Positions 1 through 8,313 of a stretch of 64,000 bases of DNA are shown here, piece by piece. Origin of the DNA: Hathewaya limosa (GTDB taxonomy: Bacteria; Bacillota; Clostridia; Clostridiales; Clostridiaceae); NCBI RefSeq assembly GCF_030815255.1, contig NZ_JAUSWN010000005.1, positions 1-64,000 on the forward strand. Direction: 5' to 3'. The notes under the pieces are model-generated. The model saw only the letters and a program-made list of their open reading frames with translations, ran no database searches and was not told the DNA's origin. The position numbers and the translations under genes were made by a program. How positions within the stretch are numbered: position 1 is the stretch's first letter; each line of letters opens with the position of its first letter.

Positions 1-9
1 CCAGCAGAT

Positions 10-85
10 CGGGGTGTAGCGCAGATGGGAGCGCGCGTGGTTTGGGACCATGAGGTCGCAGGTTCAATCCCTGTCACCCCGACCA
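10..85 (+). tRNA. tRNA-Pro (TGG)
   Basis: Cloverleaf with a CGGGGTG/CACCCCG acceptor stem, anticodon TGG in the loop TTTGGGA, T-arm GGTTCAATCC and an encoded CCA end. First complete member of a ten-gene tRNA cluster. The window opens with CCA at 1-3, which may be the end of one more tRNA upstream. Confidence 0.95.
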
Positions 86-109
86 TATAAAAAAATAAAA
101 ATACACTAT

Positions 110-183
110 GCGGGTGTAGCTCAATGGTAGAGTTCCAGCCTTCCAAGCTGGCTGTGAGAGTTCGATTCTCTTCACCCGCTCCA
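110..183 (+). tRNA. tRNA-Gly (TCC), copy 1
   Basis: GCGGGTG/CACCCGC acceptor stem, anticodon TCC in CTTCCAA, discriminator T and encoded CCA. The gene is identical to the copy at 722-795. Confidence 0.95.
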
Positions 184-189
184 AAATAT

Positions 190-266
190 GCGTCTTTAGC
201 TCAGCAGGATAGAGCAACGGCCTTCTAAGCCGTGTGCCAGGGGTTCGACTCCCTTAAGACGCACCA
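190..266 (+). tRNA. tRNA-Arg (TCT)
   Basis: GCGTCTT/AAGACGC acceptor stem, anticodon TCT in CTTCTAA, T-loop TTCGACT and encoded CCA; 77 nt. It reads AGA, the dominant arginine codon of this AT-rich genome. Confidence 0.95.
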
Positions 267-272
267 AAATGT

Positions 273-349
<77 letters not shown>

Positions 350-355
350 CATTAA

Positions 356-430
356 TGGGATATCGCCAAGCGGTAAGGCATCAGACTTTGACTCTGACAT
401 TCGTAGGTTCAAATCCTGCTATCCCAGCCA
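356..430 (+). tRNA. tRNA-Gln (TTG)
   Basis: TGGGATA/TATCCCA acceptor stem, anticodon TTG in CTTTGAC, encoded CCA; 75 nt. The U1-A72 start pair is typical of bacterial tRNA-Gln. Confidence 0.95.
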
Positions 431-433
431 TAT

Positions 434-509
434 GATCCACTAGCTCAGTCGGTAGAGCACATGACTTTTAATCATGGTGTCCGGGGTTCGATTCCCCGGT
501 GGATCACCA
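434..509 (+). tRNA. tRNA-Lys (TTT)
   Basis: GATCCAC/GTGGATC acceptor stem, anticodon TTT in CTTTTAA, T-stem CCGGG/CCCGG and encoded CCA; 76 nt. Confidence 0.95.
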
Positions 510-531
510 ATTTAAGAAATGCCAAAAATAT

Positions 532-615
532 GCAGATGTGGCGGAATTGGCAGACGCACTAGACTTAGGATCTAGCGCCTTAGGCGTGGGGGTTCGACTC
601 CCTTCATCTGCACCA
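532..615 (+). tRNA. tRNA-Leu (TAG)
   Basis: 84-nt class II tRNA with a long variable arm (about 573-590), GCAGATG/CATCTGC acceptor stem, anticodon TAG and encoded CCA. Confidence 0.95.
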
Positions 616-619
616 AAAT

Positions 620-695
620 GCGGGAATAGCTCAGCTGATAGAGCGCCACCTTGCCAAGGTGGAGGTCGCGGGTTTGAGCCCCGTTTCCCGCTCCA
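620..695 (+). tRNA. tRNA-Gly (GCC)
   Basis: GCGGGAA/TTCCCGC acceptor stem, anticodon GCC in TTGCCAA, encoded CCA; 76 nt. Together with the two TCC copies it covers glycine codons. Confidence 0.95.
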
Positions 696-721
696 TTTCA
701 ATTGAATAGTTTTTAAAATAT

Positions 722-795
722 GCGGGTGTAGCTCAATGGTAGAGTTCCAGCCTTCCAAGCTGGCTGTGAGAGTTCGATTCTCTTCACCCGCTCCA
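722..795 (+). tRNA. tRNA-Gly (TCC), copy 2
   Basis: Exact duplicate of the tRNA-Gly at 110-183, including the CCA end. The flanks differ, so only the mature gene is repeated. Confidence 0.95.
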
Positions 796-834
796 TTTTT
801 TTGTAAAATAATAATTGAATTATTTTACAAAGTA

Positions 835-911
835 GCACCCATAGCTCAGTTGGATAGAGTTACAGACTTCGAATCTGGAGGCCGTAGGTTCAAATCCTAC
901 TGGGTGCACCA
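835..911 (+). tRNA. tRNA-Arg (TCG)
   Basis: GCACCCA/TGGGTGC acceptor stem, anticodon TCG in CTTCGAA, T-arm TAGGTTCAAATCCTA and encoded CCA; 77 nt. Last gene of the cluster. Confidence 0.93.
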
Positions 912-988
912 AGGGCATTATACAAAAACGTAGGGTATAAATGAGGTATATCAATGGTTCTAGGACTTTTGAATGCCTTATTTTTTTA
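912..988 (+). terminator. Possible structured terminator of the tRNA operon
   Basis: AAGGGCATT at 911-919 can pair, with one bulge, with AATGCCTT at about 972-979, just before a T-rich run. The intervening 50 or so bases could form further structure. It follows the last tRNA directly, so an extended intrinsic terminator is the simplest reading. No gene is seen from 912 to 1127. Confidence 0.4.
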
Positions 989-1133
989 TGTAAAAAAATA
1001 TTTTAAAAATAGTAATTATTAAAAATATAATTACATAAAATTTTAATATAAGATAAATTATTTGATATATGTTTTATAAAGAAATCTAAAAAATAAAGCT
1101 CTATTATATTAATTAGTAAAAAGAGGGATGGTC

Positions 1134-1277
1134 TTGGGAAAATGGACTGCTTTAGCAGAAAAAACATTTAAGGACATTCAAAAGAGAAAAGAAGAAAGAA
1201 AAAAAGGAAAACTTGATGCTAAAAATCATATAATAGAAAATACTATAAGAGTAAATAAGAGACTTAGAAGATTTTAA
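1134..1277 (+). CDS. Small basic hypothetical protein, 47 aa
   Basis: Short open frame with a strongly basic, helical product (KWTALAEKTF near the start, VNKRLRRF at the end). The TTG at 1134 is chosen because AAGAGGG ends 6 nt upstream; an in-frame ATG at 1128 directly abuts that ribosome binding site and is less likely. No domain is recognised. It may bind nucleic acid given its charge, but that is only inference. It is convergent with the membrane-protein gene at 1326-1757 and shares a terminator region with it. Confidence 0.55.
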   Translation: MGKWTALAEKTFKDIQKRKEERKKGKLDAKNHIIENTIRVNKRLRRF

Positions 1278-1285
1278 TAAGGATT

Positions 1286-1318
1286 AAAAAGGAACTATCT
1301 TATATTAAAGATAGTTCC
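1286..1318 (-). terminator. Intrinsic terminator for the minus-strand gene at 1326
   Basis: Perfect 11-bp stem GGAACTATCTT (1291-1301) / AAGATAGTTCC (1308-1318). On the minus strand it is followed by a T-run, so it ends the gene at 1326-1757. It may also stop the short plus-strand gene. Confidence 0.8.
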
Positions 1319-1325
1319 TAAAAAG

Positions 1326-1757
1326 TTATCTAGATTTCTTTTTAGTAGTTTTAAATGAAGGAACAATGCTTTGTTTTTCTTCAAAAGATTTTTTATCTTT
1401 TCTTTTAGATCTTTTCATATCTAATTCTTTGCCAACACAATATAATAATTTAATAACATAAAATAATAATACAGTAATAACTAAGTAACTAATATACTTA
1501 AATATAGCTAATTGAAAATGCTTATCCAAAAATTCTAATACAAGTAAAGCTTCTAACAAAGTACTACAATATACAAAGTAATATAAAGAATTAATTTTAT
1601 TTGTTGATATGGAGTTATACTTACTATATTTATATAATAATACAGTAAATGTACCCATTATAAAACAACTAGATAAATATTTAGATTTAGTTAAATACAT
1701 AACGAAAATCAATGATAGATTTAAAATAGTCCAATATATTAAAGGTATTTTTTTCAT
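1326..1757 (-). CDS. Four-helix membrane protein, unknown function
   Basis: A 143-aa protein with about four hydrophobic segments (near residues 7-22, 30-42, 57-77 and 84-107) followed by a highly basic cytoplasmic tail rich in K, R and S (about 111-143). No known family is recognised. A GAGGTG ribosome binding site lies just upstream of the ATG at 1757. It is a single-gene unit on the minus strand with its own terminator at 1286-1318. The region 1758-2047 is AT-rich and would hold the divergent promoters of this gene and the next. Confidence 0.75.
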   Translation of the reverse strand: MKKIPLIYWTILNLSLIFVMYLTKSKYLSSCFIMGTFTVLLYKYSKYNSISTNKINSLYYFVYCSTLLEALLVLEFLDKHFQLAIFKYISYLVITVLLFYVIKLLYCVGKELDMKRSKRKDKKSFEEKQSIVPSFKTTKKKSR

Positions 1758-2047
1758 AATTTCACCTCGAAGTTAAATAAAGAATATATATAAAATTTAG
1801 CATATATATAATATTCGATAAAAAATTACAAGTACCTTTTTATTTATATATAATTGTTTTTTAATAAGACAAAAAGGTTAATCGATAAGATTATTACTAC
1901 AAAATGTCTTATGCTTAAAAGAATAATGAAAAATATGTTTTTAAAGTATTATTTTATTAAATTTTATTTTAAATAAAAGGGTATTATAATATATAATTAA
2001 ATAAAAGGAATATAAACTTTAAGTAGTATTCTTATAGAAAGAGGTGA

Positions 2048-2491
2048 ATGAAAATTAGAATATTAGTAGATGCCGATGCATGTCCATCAAAATCAATTAT
2101 TGAGAAAGCCGCAAAGCAGCATAGTATACAGTTAGTTTTCTATTGTTGCTTAAGCAGTATTGTTACTGTAAATTATGGAGAAGTGAAAATTGTAGATGCA
2201 GGTTCTCAAATGGTAGATATGAAAATAGCAAATGAAGCTAAGAAAGGGGATATAGTAATAAGTCAAGATTATGGTGTTGCAGCCATGGTTTTAGGAAAGG
2301 GGTGTGGTGCTATACATCCTAAAGGTACCATATACAATCTTGATAATATAGATAGTATGCTTATGCAAAGACATATAAGTGCAAAAATAAGAAGAGGAGG
2401 AGGTAGATTTAACAATCCTAAAAAAAGAACTTCTGAAGATGATGAAAAGTTGTATAAAAATTTATGCTTCTTGATTAATAAATATTCATAA
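2048..2491 (+). CDS. YaiI/YqxD family (UPF0178) protein
   Basis: This 147-aa protein matches the UPF0178/DUF188 family: RILVDADACP at residues 4-13, then VDAGSQMVDMKIA, GDIVISQDYG and a basic C-terminal ISAKIRRGGGR. The conserved aspartates in DADACP and around QDYG fit the PIN-like (NYN) fold proposed for the family, so an RNA nuclease role is possible but unproven. A GAGGTG motif precedes the ATG closely. Length is normal for the family. Nothing in the sequence points to co-transcription with the next gene. Confidence 0.9.
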   Translation: MKIRILVDADACPSKSIIEKAAKQHSIQLVFYCCLSSIVTVNYGEVKIVDAGSQMVDMKIANEAKKGDIVISQDYGVAAMVLGKGCGAIHPKGTIYNLDNIDSMLMQRHISAKIRRGGGRFNNPKKRTSEDDEKLYKNLCFLINKYS

Positions 2492-2594
2492 AAAACGGAA
2501 AAACCATAAAAAGGTATATACCAAATTATGTAATTATAGTATAATAATAGGGTAAGTGAATGGTATATAATTTTGTGGTAGGAGGCCAATAATT

Positions 2595-3629
2595 ATGAAT
2601 GAGTTATTAATTAATTTTGAGGATAATAAAACTAATAATGATCAAAAAACTATTGGCATTTTTGTTGAAACATTATTAAGAGAAGAATTATTATATAAAT
2701 TTTTAGAGGGTAGAAATGGAATGTGGAAGGTTATTAAAGATTTTGGAAAAGAAAATTACATTTCATGGAAACCCCAAAAAGAAGGAAATTATATTATTAT
2801 GGTACAAGGTAAAAAGGTGAATGGGTCTAAGCCTTTTGACTATTTAGAAAGAGAAGAATATAGTTATAAAAAAGATTTAGATATATGTAAAAATATAGAG
2901 GTGGATGAATATATAGAAGAAAATTCTAATATGGAAATAGGTGTAGATTTATATAATGAAAAGGGAGTTAAACAAAGGGAGGAACTACACATAAATACTA
3001 TAGCGAATAATTCAAAGGAAATACTAAATCAAAATATAGAGAAAAGCAAAATAAAATATATATTAACATCACCTAATGAAAATCATGTTGTAGATGAGGA
3101 AATAATGTTGGCATTGGTTATAGAAAATGCCCAAAATACTCTTATAAAATATAAATTGTACATAAATAATATATTTATAGAAGAAAAGGCTTATGATTCT
3201 ATTAAATCTTTTGTTTTTAGGCCTAGAATTATTGGAGAATATAGGATTGAATTTTACTCAAAGCATAGGGATAGTGAAAAAGAATTTGATAGTAAAAAGG
3301 ATTATAAGTTTGAGGTTAAAGAAACAAGTGATATAACTGATATAACAGTAAATTGTAATGAAAATAAAATTGTATGTAATAAAGATGTTACATTTAATAT
3401 AAATGTACAAGGGGGGAAAAGTGTTATATACGAATTTTATTTATTAAAAGATCAGGAATGGAAAATGGTTCAGGGGTATGGTGCAAAAAGTTTTTATACT
3501 TTTACTCCATTTAAAGAAGGTATATATGACCTATTAGTTTTAGCTAAAAGTGCAAAAAAAGATATAGATTATGAAAAATTTACAATATGCAAATTTGAAG
3601 TTGAAAAACAAATAGATAATATTAATTAG
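2595..3629 (+). CDS. Triple-tyrosine (Y_Y_Y) motif repeat protein
   Basis: 344 aa without signal peptide or membrane segment. Residues about 30-80 and 265-340 contain beta-rich modules of the type WKVIKDFG...YISWKPQKEGNYIIMV and WKMVQGYG...YTFTPFKEGIYDLLV, typical of clostridial proteins annotated with the triple tyrosine motif; a middle module (about 150-240) is more diverged. Related modules occur in sensors and cell-surface proteins, but here no kinase or anchor is present, so the function is unknown. A clear AGGAGG lies 8 nt before ATG 2595. Confidence 0.7.
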   Translation: MNELLINFEDNKTNNDQKTIGIFVETLLREELLYKFLEGRNGMWKVIKDFGKENYISWKPQKEGNYIIMVQGKKVNGSKPFDYLEREEYSYKKDLDICKNIEVDEYIEENSNMEIGVDLYNEKGVKQREELHINTIANNSKEILNQNIEKSKIKYILTSPNENHVVDEEIMLALVIENAQNTLIKYKLYINNIFIEEKAYDSIKSFVFRPRIIGEYRIEFYSKHRDSEKEFDSKKDYKFEVKETSDITDITVNCNENKIVCNKDVTFNINVQGGKSVIYEFYLLKDQEWKMVQGYGAKSFYTFTPFKEGIYDLLVLAKSAKKDIDYEKFTICKFEVEKQIDNIN

Positions 3630-3702
3630 AATATTAAGATTACAAACGAATTTTTATTATAATAATAAACATAATAGAAAATTAAGAGGAGAATTGAAAT
3701 AT

Positions 3703-4431
3703 ATGGAACGATTAGATAAGGTGCTTGCTAATTTAGGATATGGTACAAGGAAAGAAGTTAAAGGGCTTGTGAAAAGGGGAGAGGTATTAATAAACGGAAA
3801 TAAGGTTAAAGATAGTGCTATTAAGGTTGATCCTTATAAGGATGAAATAATAGTAGGAGAAGAAAAAATAGTATATAAAGAATTTATATATCTTATGATG
3901 AATAAACCTGATGGTGTAGTTTCTGCCACATTTGATAATTATGATGAAACTGTAATAGATCTTTTAGAAGAAGAGGATAAAGTATTTGAGCCCTTTCCAG
4001 TAGGAAGATTAGATAAAGATACTGTAGGGTTATTACTATTAACCAATGATGGAGAGTTAAACCATAAGTTGATTTCACCTAAAAAGCATGTAGATAAGGT
4101 ATATTATGCTCAAATAGATAGAGAAGTAGATAAAAAGGATATTAATGCCTTCGAAAAAGGTATTGTACTGGATGATGGGTATAAATGCATGCCAGGGAAA
4201 TTAGAAATTTTAGATTCTACGGAAGATGGATCAAATGTATTAGTTACTATTCAAGAAGGAAAGTTTCATCAGGTAAAAAGAATGTTCCAAAGTAGAGAGA
4301 AAAAAGTTGTATATTTAAAAAGACAAAGTTTTGGACCTATAGATTTAGATGAGGAATTAAATGAGGGTGAATATAGAGAACTTACGGATGAAGAAATAAA
4401 CTTATTAAAAAATTTAAATTCTAGAGAATAA
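3703..4431 (+). CDS. rsuA: 16S rRNA pseudouridine synthase, RsuA/RluB family
   Basis: The protein (242 aa) has an N-terminal S4 RNA-binding domain (about residues 1-60, MERLDKVLANLGYGTRKEV) and a catalytic domain with FPVGRLDKDTVGLLLLTNDG; the catalytic Asp is D104. The C-terminal GKFHQVKRMF motif is also typical. By family it isomerises a uridine in 16S rRNA (U516 in E. coli). ATG 3703 is chosen over the in-frame TTG 3694 because the AGAGGAG at 3685-3691 would leave only 2 nt before the TTG. RluB/RluF-type specificity cannot be excluded. Confidence 0.9.
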   Translation: MERLDKVLANLGYGTRKEVKGLVKRGEVLINGNKVKDSAIKVDPYKDEIIVGEEKIVYKEFIYLMMNKPDGVVSATFDNYDETVIDLLEEEDKVFEPFPVGRLDKDTVGLLLLTNDGELNHKLISPKKHVDKVYYAQIDREVDKKDINAFEKGIVLDDGYKCMPGKLEILDSTEDGSNVLVTIQEGKFHQVKRMFQSREKKVVYLKRQSFGPIDLDEELNEGEYRELTDEEINLLKNLNSRE

Positions 4432-4607
4432 ATTGAAATAAGATTAAAAAAACAAACTGGAAAAATTAAACTTATATGTCGAAATAAAAAAATATAAATT
4501 TAAAATTATTTAATAAAGTTGCATAATAAATGTTAAAAATTACAATAACAAAAAATAGAGAAAAATTAAAGTTAAATAAATAATTAATAGTATTTTTCTA
4601 AAAACCC

Positions 4608-4636
4608 TTGAAATTATGAGGATAATAGCATATAAT
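4608..4636 (+). promoter_or_regulatory. Sigma-A promoter of candidate small RNA
   Basis: TTGAAA (4608-4613), a 17-nt spacer and TATAAT (4631-4636). A near-consensus promoter not followed by any open frame before the terminator at 4756. The stretch 4432-4607 upstream is A/T-rich with nothing recognisable. Confidence 0.8.
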
Positions 4637-4642
4637 AATTAT

Positions 4643-4783
4643 GCAAGAAAAAAACAACCCCCTTTTTATTATTAATAACAACCCATCCCCTAATGTTATT
4701 AAAATAAAAAAAATGTCGAAAACCCCTAAAATAATCGACAAACAATTAACTATTTAACGCACTGAACAGTGCGTTATTTTTTT
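4643..4783 (+). ncRNA. Candidate small RNA with C-rich loops
   Basis: About 140 nt between a consensus promoter and a strong intrinsic terminator, with no reading frame. Seen in sequence: a C5 tract at 4658-4662; a perfect 9-bp hairpin TTAATAACA/TGTTATTAA (4672-4680 and 4694-4702) whose loop is ACCCATCCCCTAA; a 6-bp hairpin TGTCGA/TCGACA (4714-4719 and 4735-4740) whose loop contains ACCCCT; then the terminator stem AACGCACTG/CAGTGCGTT (4756-4775) and seven T. C-rich single-stranded motifs are the seed of several Firmicute sRNAs that block Shine-Dalgarno sequences, so a translation-repressing sRNA is inferred. From 4790 to 5055 the DNA is A/T-rich leader for the next gene. Confidence 0.65.
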
Positions 4784-5055
4784 ATTATCAATATGTAAAT
4801 AAAAGGAAAACGGGAATTGCATAATGGAATAGGTTTATATATAAAGGGTAAAATAAATATAAAAGATACAATATTCACATAAAAAATAAAAGTAATATAA
4901 AATATAATAAAATATGGTATAATTTATAGATATTTAGAAAAACATAAATACTGCATAAATATAATAAAATTGAGTAAAAAGTAAGTTAAGAGTGAAAAAT
5001 AAATGATATATAAATAGAAAGATAATATTTGGACTTGAAAGGAAGTGTAATTTAT

Positions 5056-7254
5056 TTGTATAAAGAACTTAGAAAAATATTAATTAATTTTATGACAGAA
5101 AAGGCTTACAAACCTATGACAGCTAAAGAATTAGCTAAGATATTTGGAATATATAAAAAAGAAATGCCAGATTTTAAAAAGTTATTAGGTTATATGGAAG
5201 ACGATGGAGAGATTATTAAAAATAACACAGAACATTATGGAATTCCAGAACGTATGGGATTTGTAATGGGAAGTTTTGAAAGTAATGCAAAGGGATTTGG
5301 CTTTGTTATTCGCGAAGGTGAAGAAAAGGATGTATTTATACCTAGTTCAGGCGTAAATGGAGCTATGCATGGTGATAAAGTTTTAGTATCTATTATCAAG
5401 GAAGAAAAAGTAGGTAAAAAATGTGAGGGAGAAATATATAAAGTAATAAAAAGAGCCAATAAGGTAATGATAGGTACTTTTCAAGATAGTAGAAATTTTG
5501 GATTTTTGGTTCCAGAAGATAAAAGAATTCACCAAGATATTTTTATACCTAAAGATAAAATAGGTGATGCTAAAGATGGTCAAATAGTTGTAGCAGAAAT
5601 AACTAAATGGCCGGATAATAGAAGAAGTCCAGAAGGAGAAATCATAGAAATATTAGGTAATAAAGGCGATAGAGGAATAGATATCCTAACAGTTATAAGA
5701 AAACACAATCTACCAGAAGCATTTCCAACTAAGGTTGAGGCTTATGCAGAAAACATAGAAGATGTTATTTCAGAAAGTGAATATGAAAGAAGACGTGACC
5801 TTAGAGACCTTCTTATGGTAACTATAGATGGAGAAGATGCTAAAGATCTTGACGATGCTGTATCAGTACAAAAATTAGAAAATGGTAACTATCTTTTAGG
5901 GGTTCATATAGCTGATGTTTCACATTATGTTAAAGAAAAAAATGTATTAGATAAAGAGGCCTTTAAAAGAGGAACTTCAGTTTATTTAATAGACAGGGTA
6001 ATTCCAATGCTACCTAAAAAGTTATCTAATGGAGTGTGTAGTTTAAATCCTAAGGTGGATAGATTAGCATTAACATGTATGATGGAAATTGATGATAAGG
6101 GTAAAGTTATTTCACATGATGTTTTTGAAAGTGTAATAAAAACAAATGAGAGAATGACATATACTGATGTAACCAAAATTTTAAGAGATAAAGATGAAGA
6201 CCTTATTAAAAAATATGATTATTTATATGAAATGTTTAAAGATATGGGAGAGCTTTTTCAAATTCTTAATAAAAAGAGAATGGGTAGAGGCGCTATAGAT
6301 TTTGACTTTGAAGAGTGTAAAATTATTTTAGATGAAATGGGCAAACCTATAGATGTAAAACCATATGAAAGGGCTATTGCTAATAGAATAATAGAAGAAT
6401 TTATGCTTATATGCAATGAAACTATAGCAGAATATATGTTCTGGACTAAAATGCCTTTTGTATATAGAATTCATGAGGATCCAAATGAAGAAAAGTTAGC
6501 TCATTTTAGAGATTTTGTTTATAATTTAGGATATGTATTAAAACCAAATCTAAGTATACATCCAAGACATCTTCAAGAAATATTAGAAGATGTAAAGGGT
6601 AAAAAAGAAGAGGTTGTTGTAAGTACTTTAATGTTAAGATCTATGATGAAAGCAAAATATTCTCCTGAATGTATAGGACATTTCGGATTAGCAGCAAGAT
6701 ATTATTGTCATTTTACATCACCAATTAGAAGATATCCAGATTTAATGATTCATAGAATAATTAAAGAATACATTAATGGAAAAATAGATGAAAAAAAAGC
6801 TGTAAGATTAAAAGCTATAGTAGAAGAAGCTTCGTTAAAATCTTCTGAAAGAGAAAGAGCCGCTATGGAAGTTGAAAGAGAAGTTGATGATTTAAAGAAA
6901 GCGGAATATATGAGCTATAGAATTGGAGAAGAATTTGAAGGAATTATTTCATCTGTTACAAACTTTGGTATGTTTGTTGAATTACCAAATACAATAGAAG
7001 GTCTAGTTCATATAACAGATTTATATGATGATTATTACATTTTTGATGATGCTCATTTATGCTTAGTAGGCGAACATACAAAGAAAATGTATAAACTAGG
7101 TGATCCAGTAAAAATAGTAGTTAGCAGAGTATGTATGGAAACAAATGAAATATATTTTGAGTTGGTTCAAGATGAAGAAGAAAATTTAGAGGAGTTAACC
7201 GTATCAGAAGAAGATGCTAAAATAGTTAAGGAAGGCATTGAAAATTTAGAGTAG
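5056..7254 (+). CDS. rnr: Ribonuclease R
   Basis: 732-aa processive 3'-5' exoribonuclease of the RNase II/R family. Order of domains: N-terminal winged helix (about 1-60), two cold-shock domains (KGFGFVIREGEEKDVFIP and NFGFLVPED...DIFIP), RNB catalytic domain with DGEDAKDLDDA near residue 258 supplying the metal-binding aspartates, and a C-terminal S1 domain (GEEFEGIISSVTNFGMFVEL). TTG 5056 is preferred: AAAGGAAG lies 10 nt upstream and the resulting N-terminus aligns with that of B. subtilis RNase R; the frame is open to TTG 5029. It works with SmpB-tmRNA in trans-translation, but smpB lies 22 kb away here rather than next to it. Confidence 0.93.
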   Translation: MYKELRKILINFMTEKAYKPMTAKELAKIFGIYKKEMPDFKKLLGYMEDDGEIIKNNTEHYGIPERMGFVMGSFESNAKGFGFVIREGEEKDVFIPSSGVNGAMHGDKVLVSIIKEEKVGKKCEGEIYKVIKRANKVMIGTFQDSRNFGFLVPEDKRIHQDIFIPKDKIGDAKDGQIVVAEITKWPDNRRSPEGEIIEILGNKGDRGIDILTVIRKHNLPEAFPTKVEAYAENIEDVISESEYERRRDLRDLLMVTIDGEDAKDLDDAVSVQKLENGNYLLGVHIADVSHYVKEKNVLDKEAFKRGTSVYLIDRVIPMLPKKLSNGVCSLNPKVDRLALTCMMEIDDKGKVISHDVFESVIKTNERMTYTDVTKILRDKDEDLIKKYDYLYEMFKDMGELFQILNKKRMGRGAIDFDFEECKIILDEMGKPIDVKPYERAIANRIIEEFMLICNETIAEYMFWTKMPFVYRIHEDPNEEKLAHFRDFVYNLGYVLKPNLSIHPRHLQEILEDVKGKKEEVVVSTLMLRSMMKAKYSPECIGHFGLAARYYCHFTSPIRRYPDLMIHRIIKEYINGKIDEKKAVRLKAIVEEASLKSSERERAAMEVEREVDDLKKAEYMSYRIGEEFEGIISSVTNFGMFVELPNTIEGLVHITDLYDDYYIFDDAHLCLVGEHTKKMYKLGDPVKIVVSRVCMETNEIYFELVQDEEENLEELTVSEEDAKIVKEGIENLE

Positions 7255-7280
7255 GTTATAAGAAAAACCTATGTTAATAA

Positions 7281-7320
7281 AAAATAGTAGTTTTCGTACA
7301 AGAAAACTACTATTTTTTTT
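7281..7320 (+). terminator. Intrinsic terminator after rnr
   Basis: Stem AATAGTAGTTTTC / GAAAACTACTATT with a 6-nt loop, followed by eight T. From 7321 to 7500 nothing further is seen. Confidence 0.9.
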
Positions 7321-7501
7321 GAAAATTTTTGTAGTGTATATGTTTTAATTATTTTAAAATAGTTAAAAAAATTATAAATTAAAAAATATAATATAGAATA
7401 TGTTACGCGTAAATCTAAAATATGTAAAAATTTTAAGTTAATTAGAATATAAAAATAATGATAACAAAAAATATCGAAATATTACATGGAAATAACATGA
7501 G

Positions 7502-7530
7502 TTGACTAAAATTTTCAATAAGCATATTAA
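7502..7530 (+). promoter_or_regulatory. Sigma-A promoter upstream of the ABC-like pair
   Basis: TTGACT (7502-7507), 17-nt spacer, TATTAA (7525-7530), about 80 nt before the gene at 7615. Confidence 0.6.
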
Positions 7531-7614
7531 GCCATTTATTTATAAGTTAAATATATATTTTGTATTTTAAACTTAAATTAAAAGTTGTAAATCTTTATTT
7601 AGAGGAGAGATGTT

Positions 7615-8262
7615 ATGGAAAATAGATTAATTATCAAAAATATAAATTTTGTTTATCAAAAAAGAAAAATTTTAGATAATCTTTCTTTTTCGAGTACAAA
7701 CGGGGTGGTTGCATTAGTTGGTAACCATGATGTAGGAAAAACTACTTTGATTAATATTATAGTAGGGCTTAAAAAACCTCTAAGTGGGGAAATAATTTTT
7801 AATAACAAAAATCTTTTAAAAGATTTTAAATTTATATCTAAATATATAGGATATTTGCCACAAAATTTTAATGTATATAATGAAATTTCAGGATATGATT
7901 TTTTAGCCTATGTCTGTGATGTAAAAGGGGTACGGGGTAAGGAGAAAAAATTAAAGATTGAAAACCTAATAGAAGAGTTCAATTTATATGAGAACATTGA
8001 AAATCCTATAGGAACATATTCTAGTGAATTTAAAAGGAAACTTGGAATTGCACAAGCTATGATAGGTAACTCACAATTAATTATTATGGACAATCCCATG
8101 GTAGGGCTTACTGAGCAAGGAAAATTGGACTTTAAAAATTATTTTTCTCATAAGGGGAAGGATAAAATAATACTTATAGCAACTAATTGTATTAAAGATG
8201 TAGAGTCCTTTTGTGATCAAATATTAATTATGAAAGATAGTAAAGTTTCATTAAAAAAATAG
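7615..8262 (+). CDS. ABC transporter-like ATP-binding protein with degenerate motifs
   Basis: 215 aa with the overall order of an ABC nucleotide-binding domain, but several catalytic positions are altered. Walker A reads GNHDVGKTT (Asp replaces the middle Gly). The signature region is YSSEFKRKLGIAQA instead of LSGGQ. Walker B is LIIMDNP with Asn at the catalytic Glu. The switch-loop His position reads ATNCIKDVE. It probably binds ATP weakly or hydrolyses it poorly. The next gene encodes a six-helix membrane protein 51 nt downstream, so the two likely form an ABC-2-type complex of unknown substrate. Confidence 0.8.
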   Translation: MENRLIIKNINFVYQKRKILDNLSFSSTNGVVALVGNHDVGKTTLINIIVGLKKPLSGEIIFNNKNLLKDFKFISKYIGYLPQNFNVYNEISGYDFLAYVCDVKGVRGKEKKLKIENLIEEFNLYENIENPIGTYSSEFKRKLGIAQAMIGNSQLIIMDNPMVGLTEQGKLDFKNYFSHKGKDKIILIATNCIKDVESFCDQILIMKDSKVSLKK

Positions 8263-8313
8263 GGAAGGTGTCAAAGAAGAAATTTAATAATTATATTAAG
8301 GAGAGAAGTTTAA

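Noticed and set aside
2269..2589. Minus-strand frame opposite the YaiI/YqxD gene
   Set aside because: Shadow frame of a well-recognised gene; no ribosome binding site.
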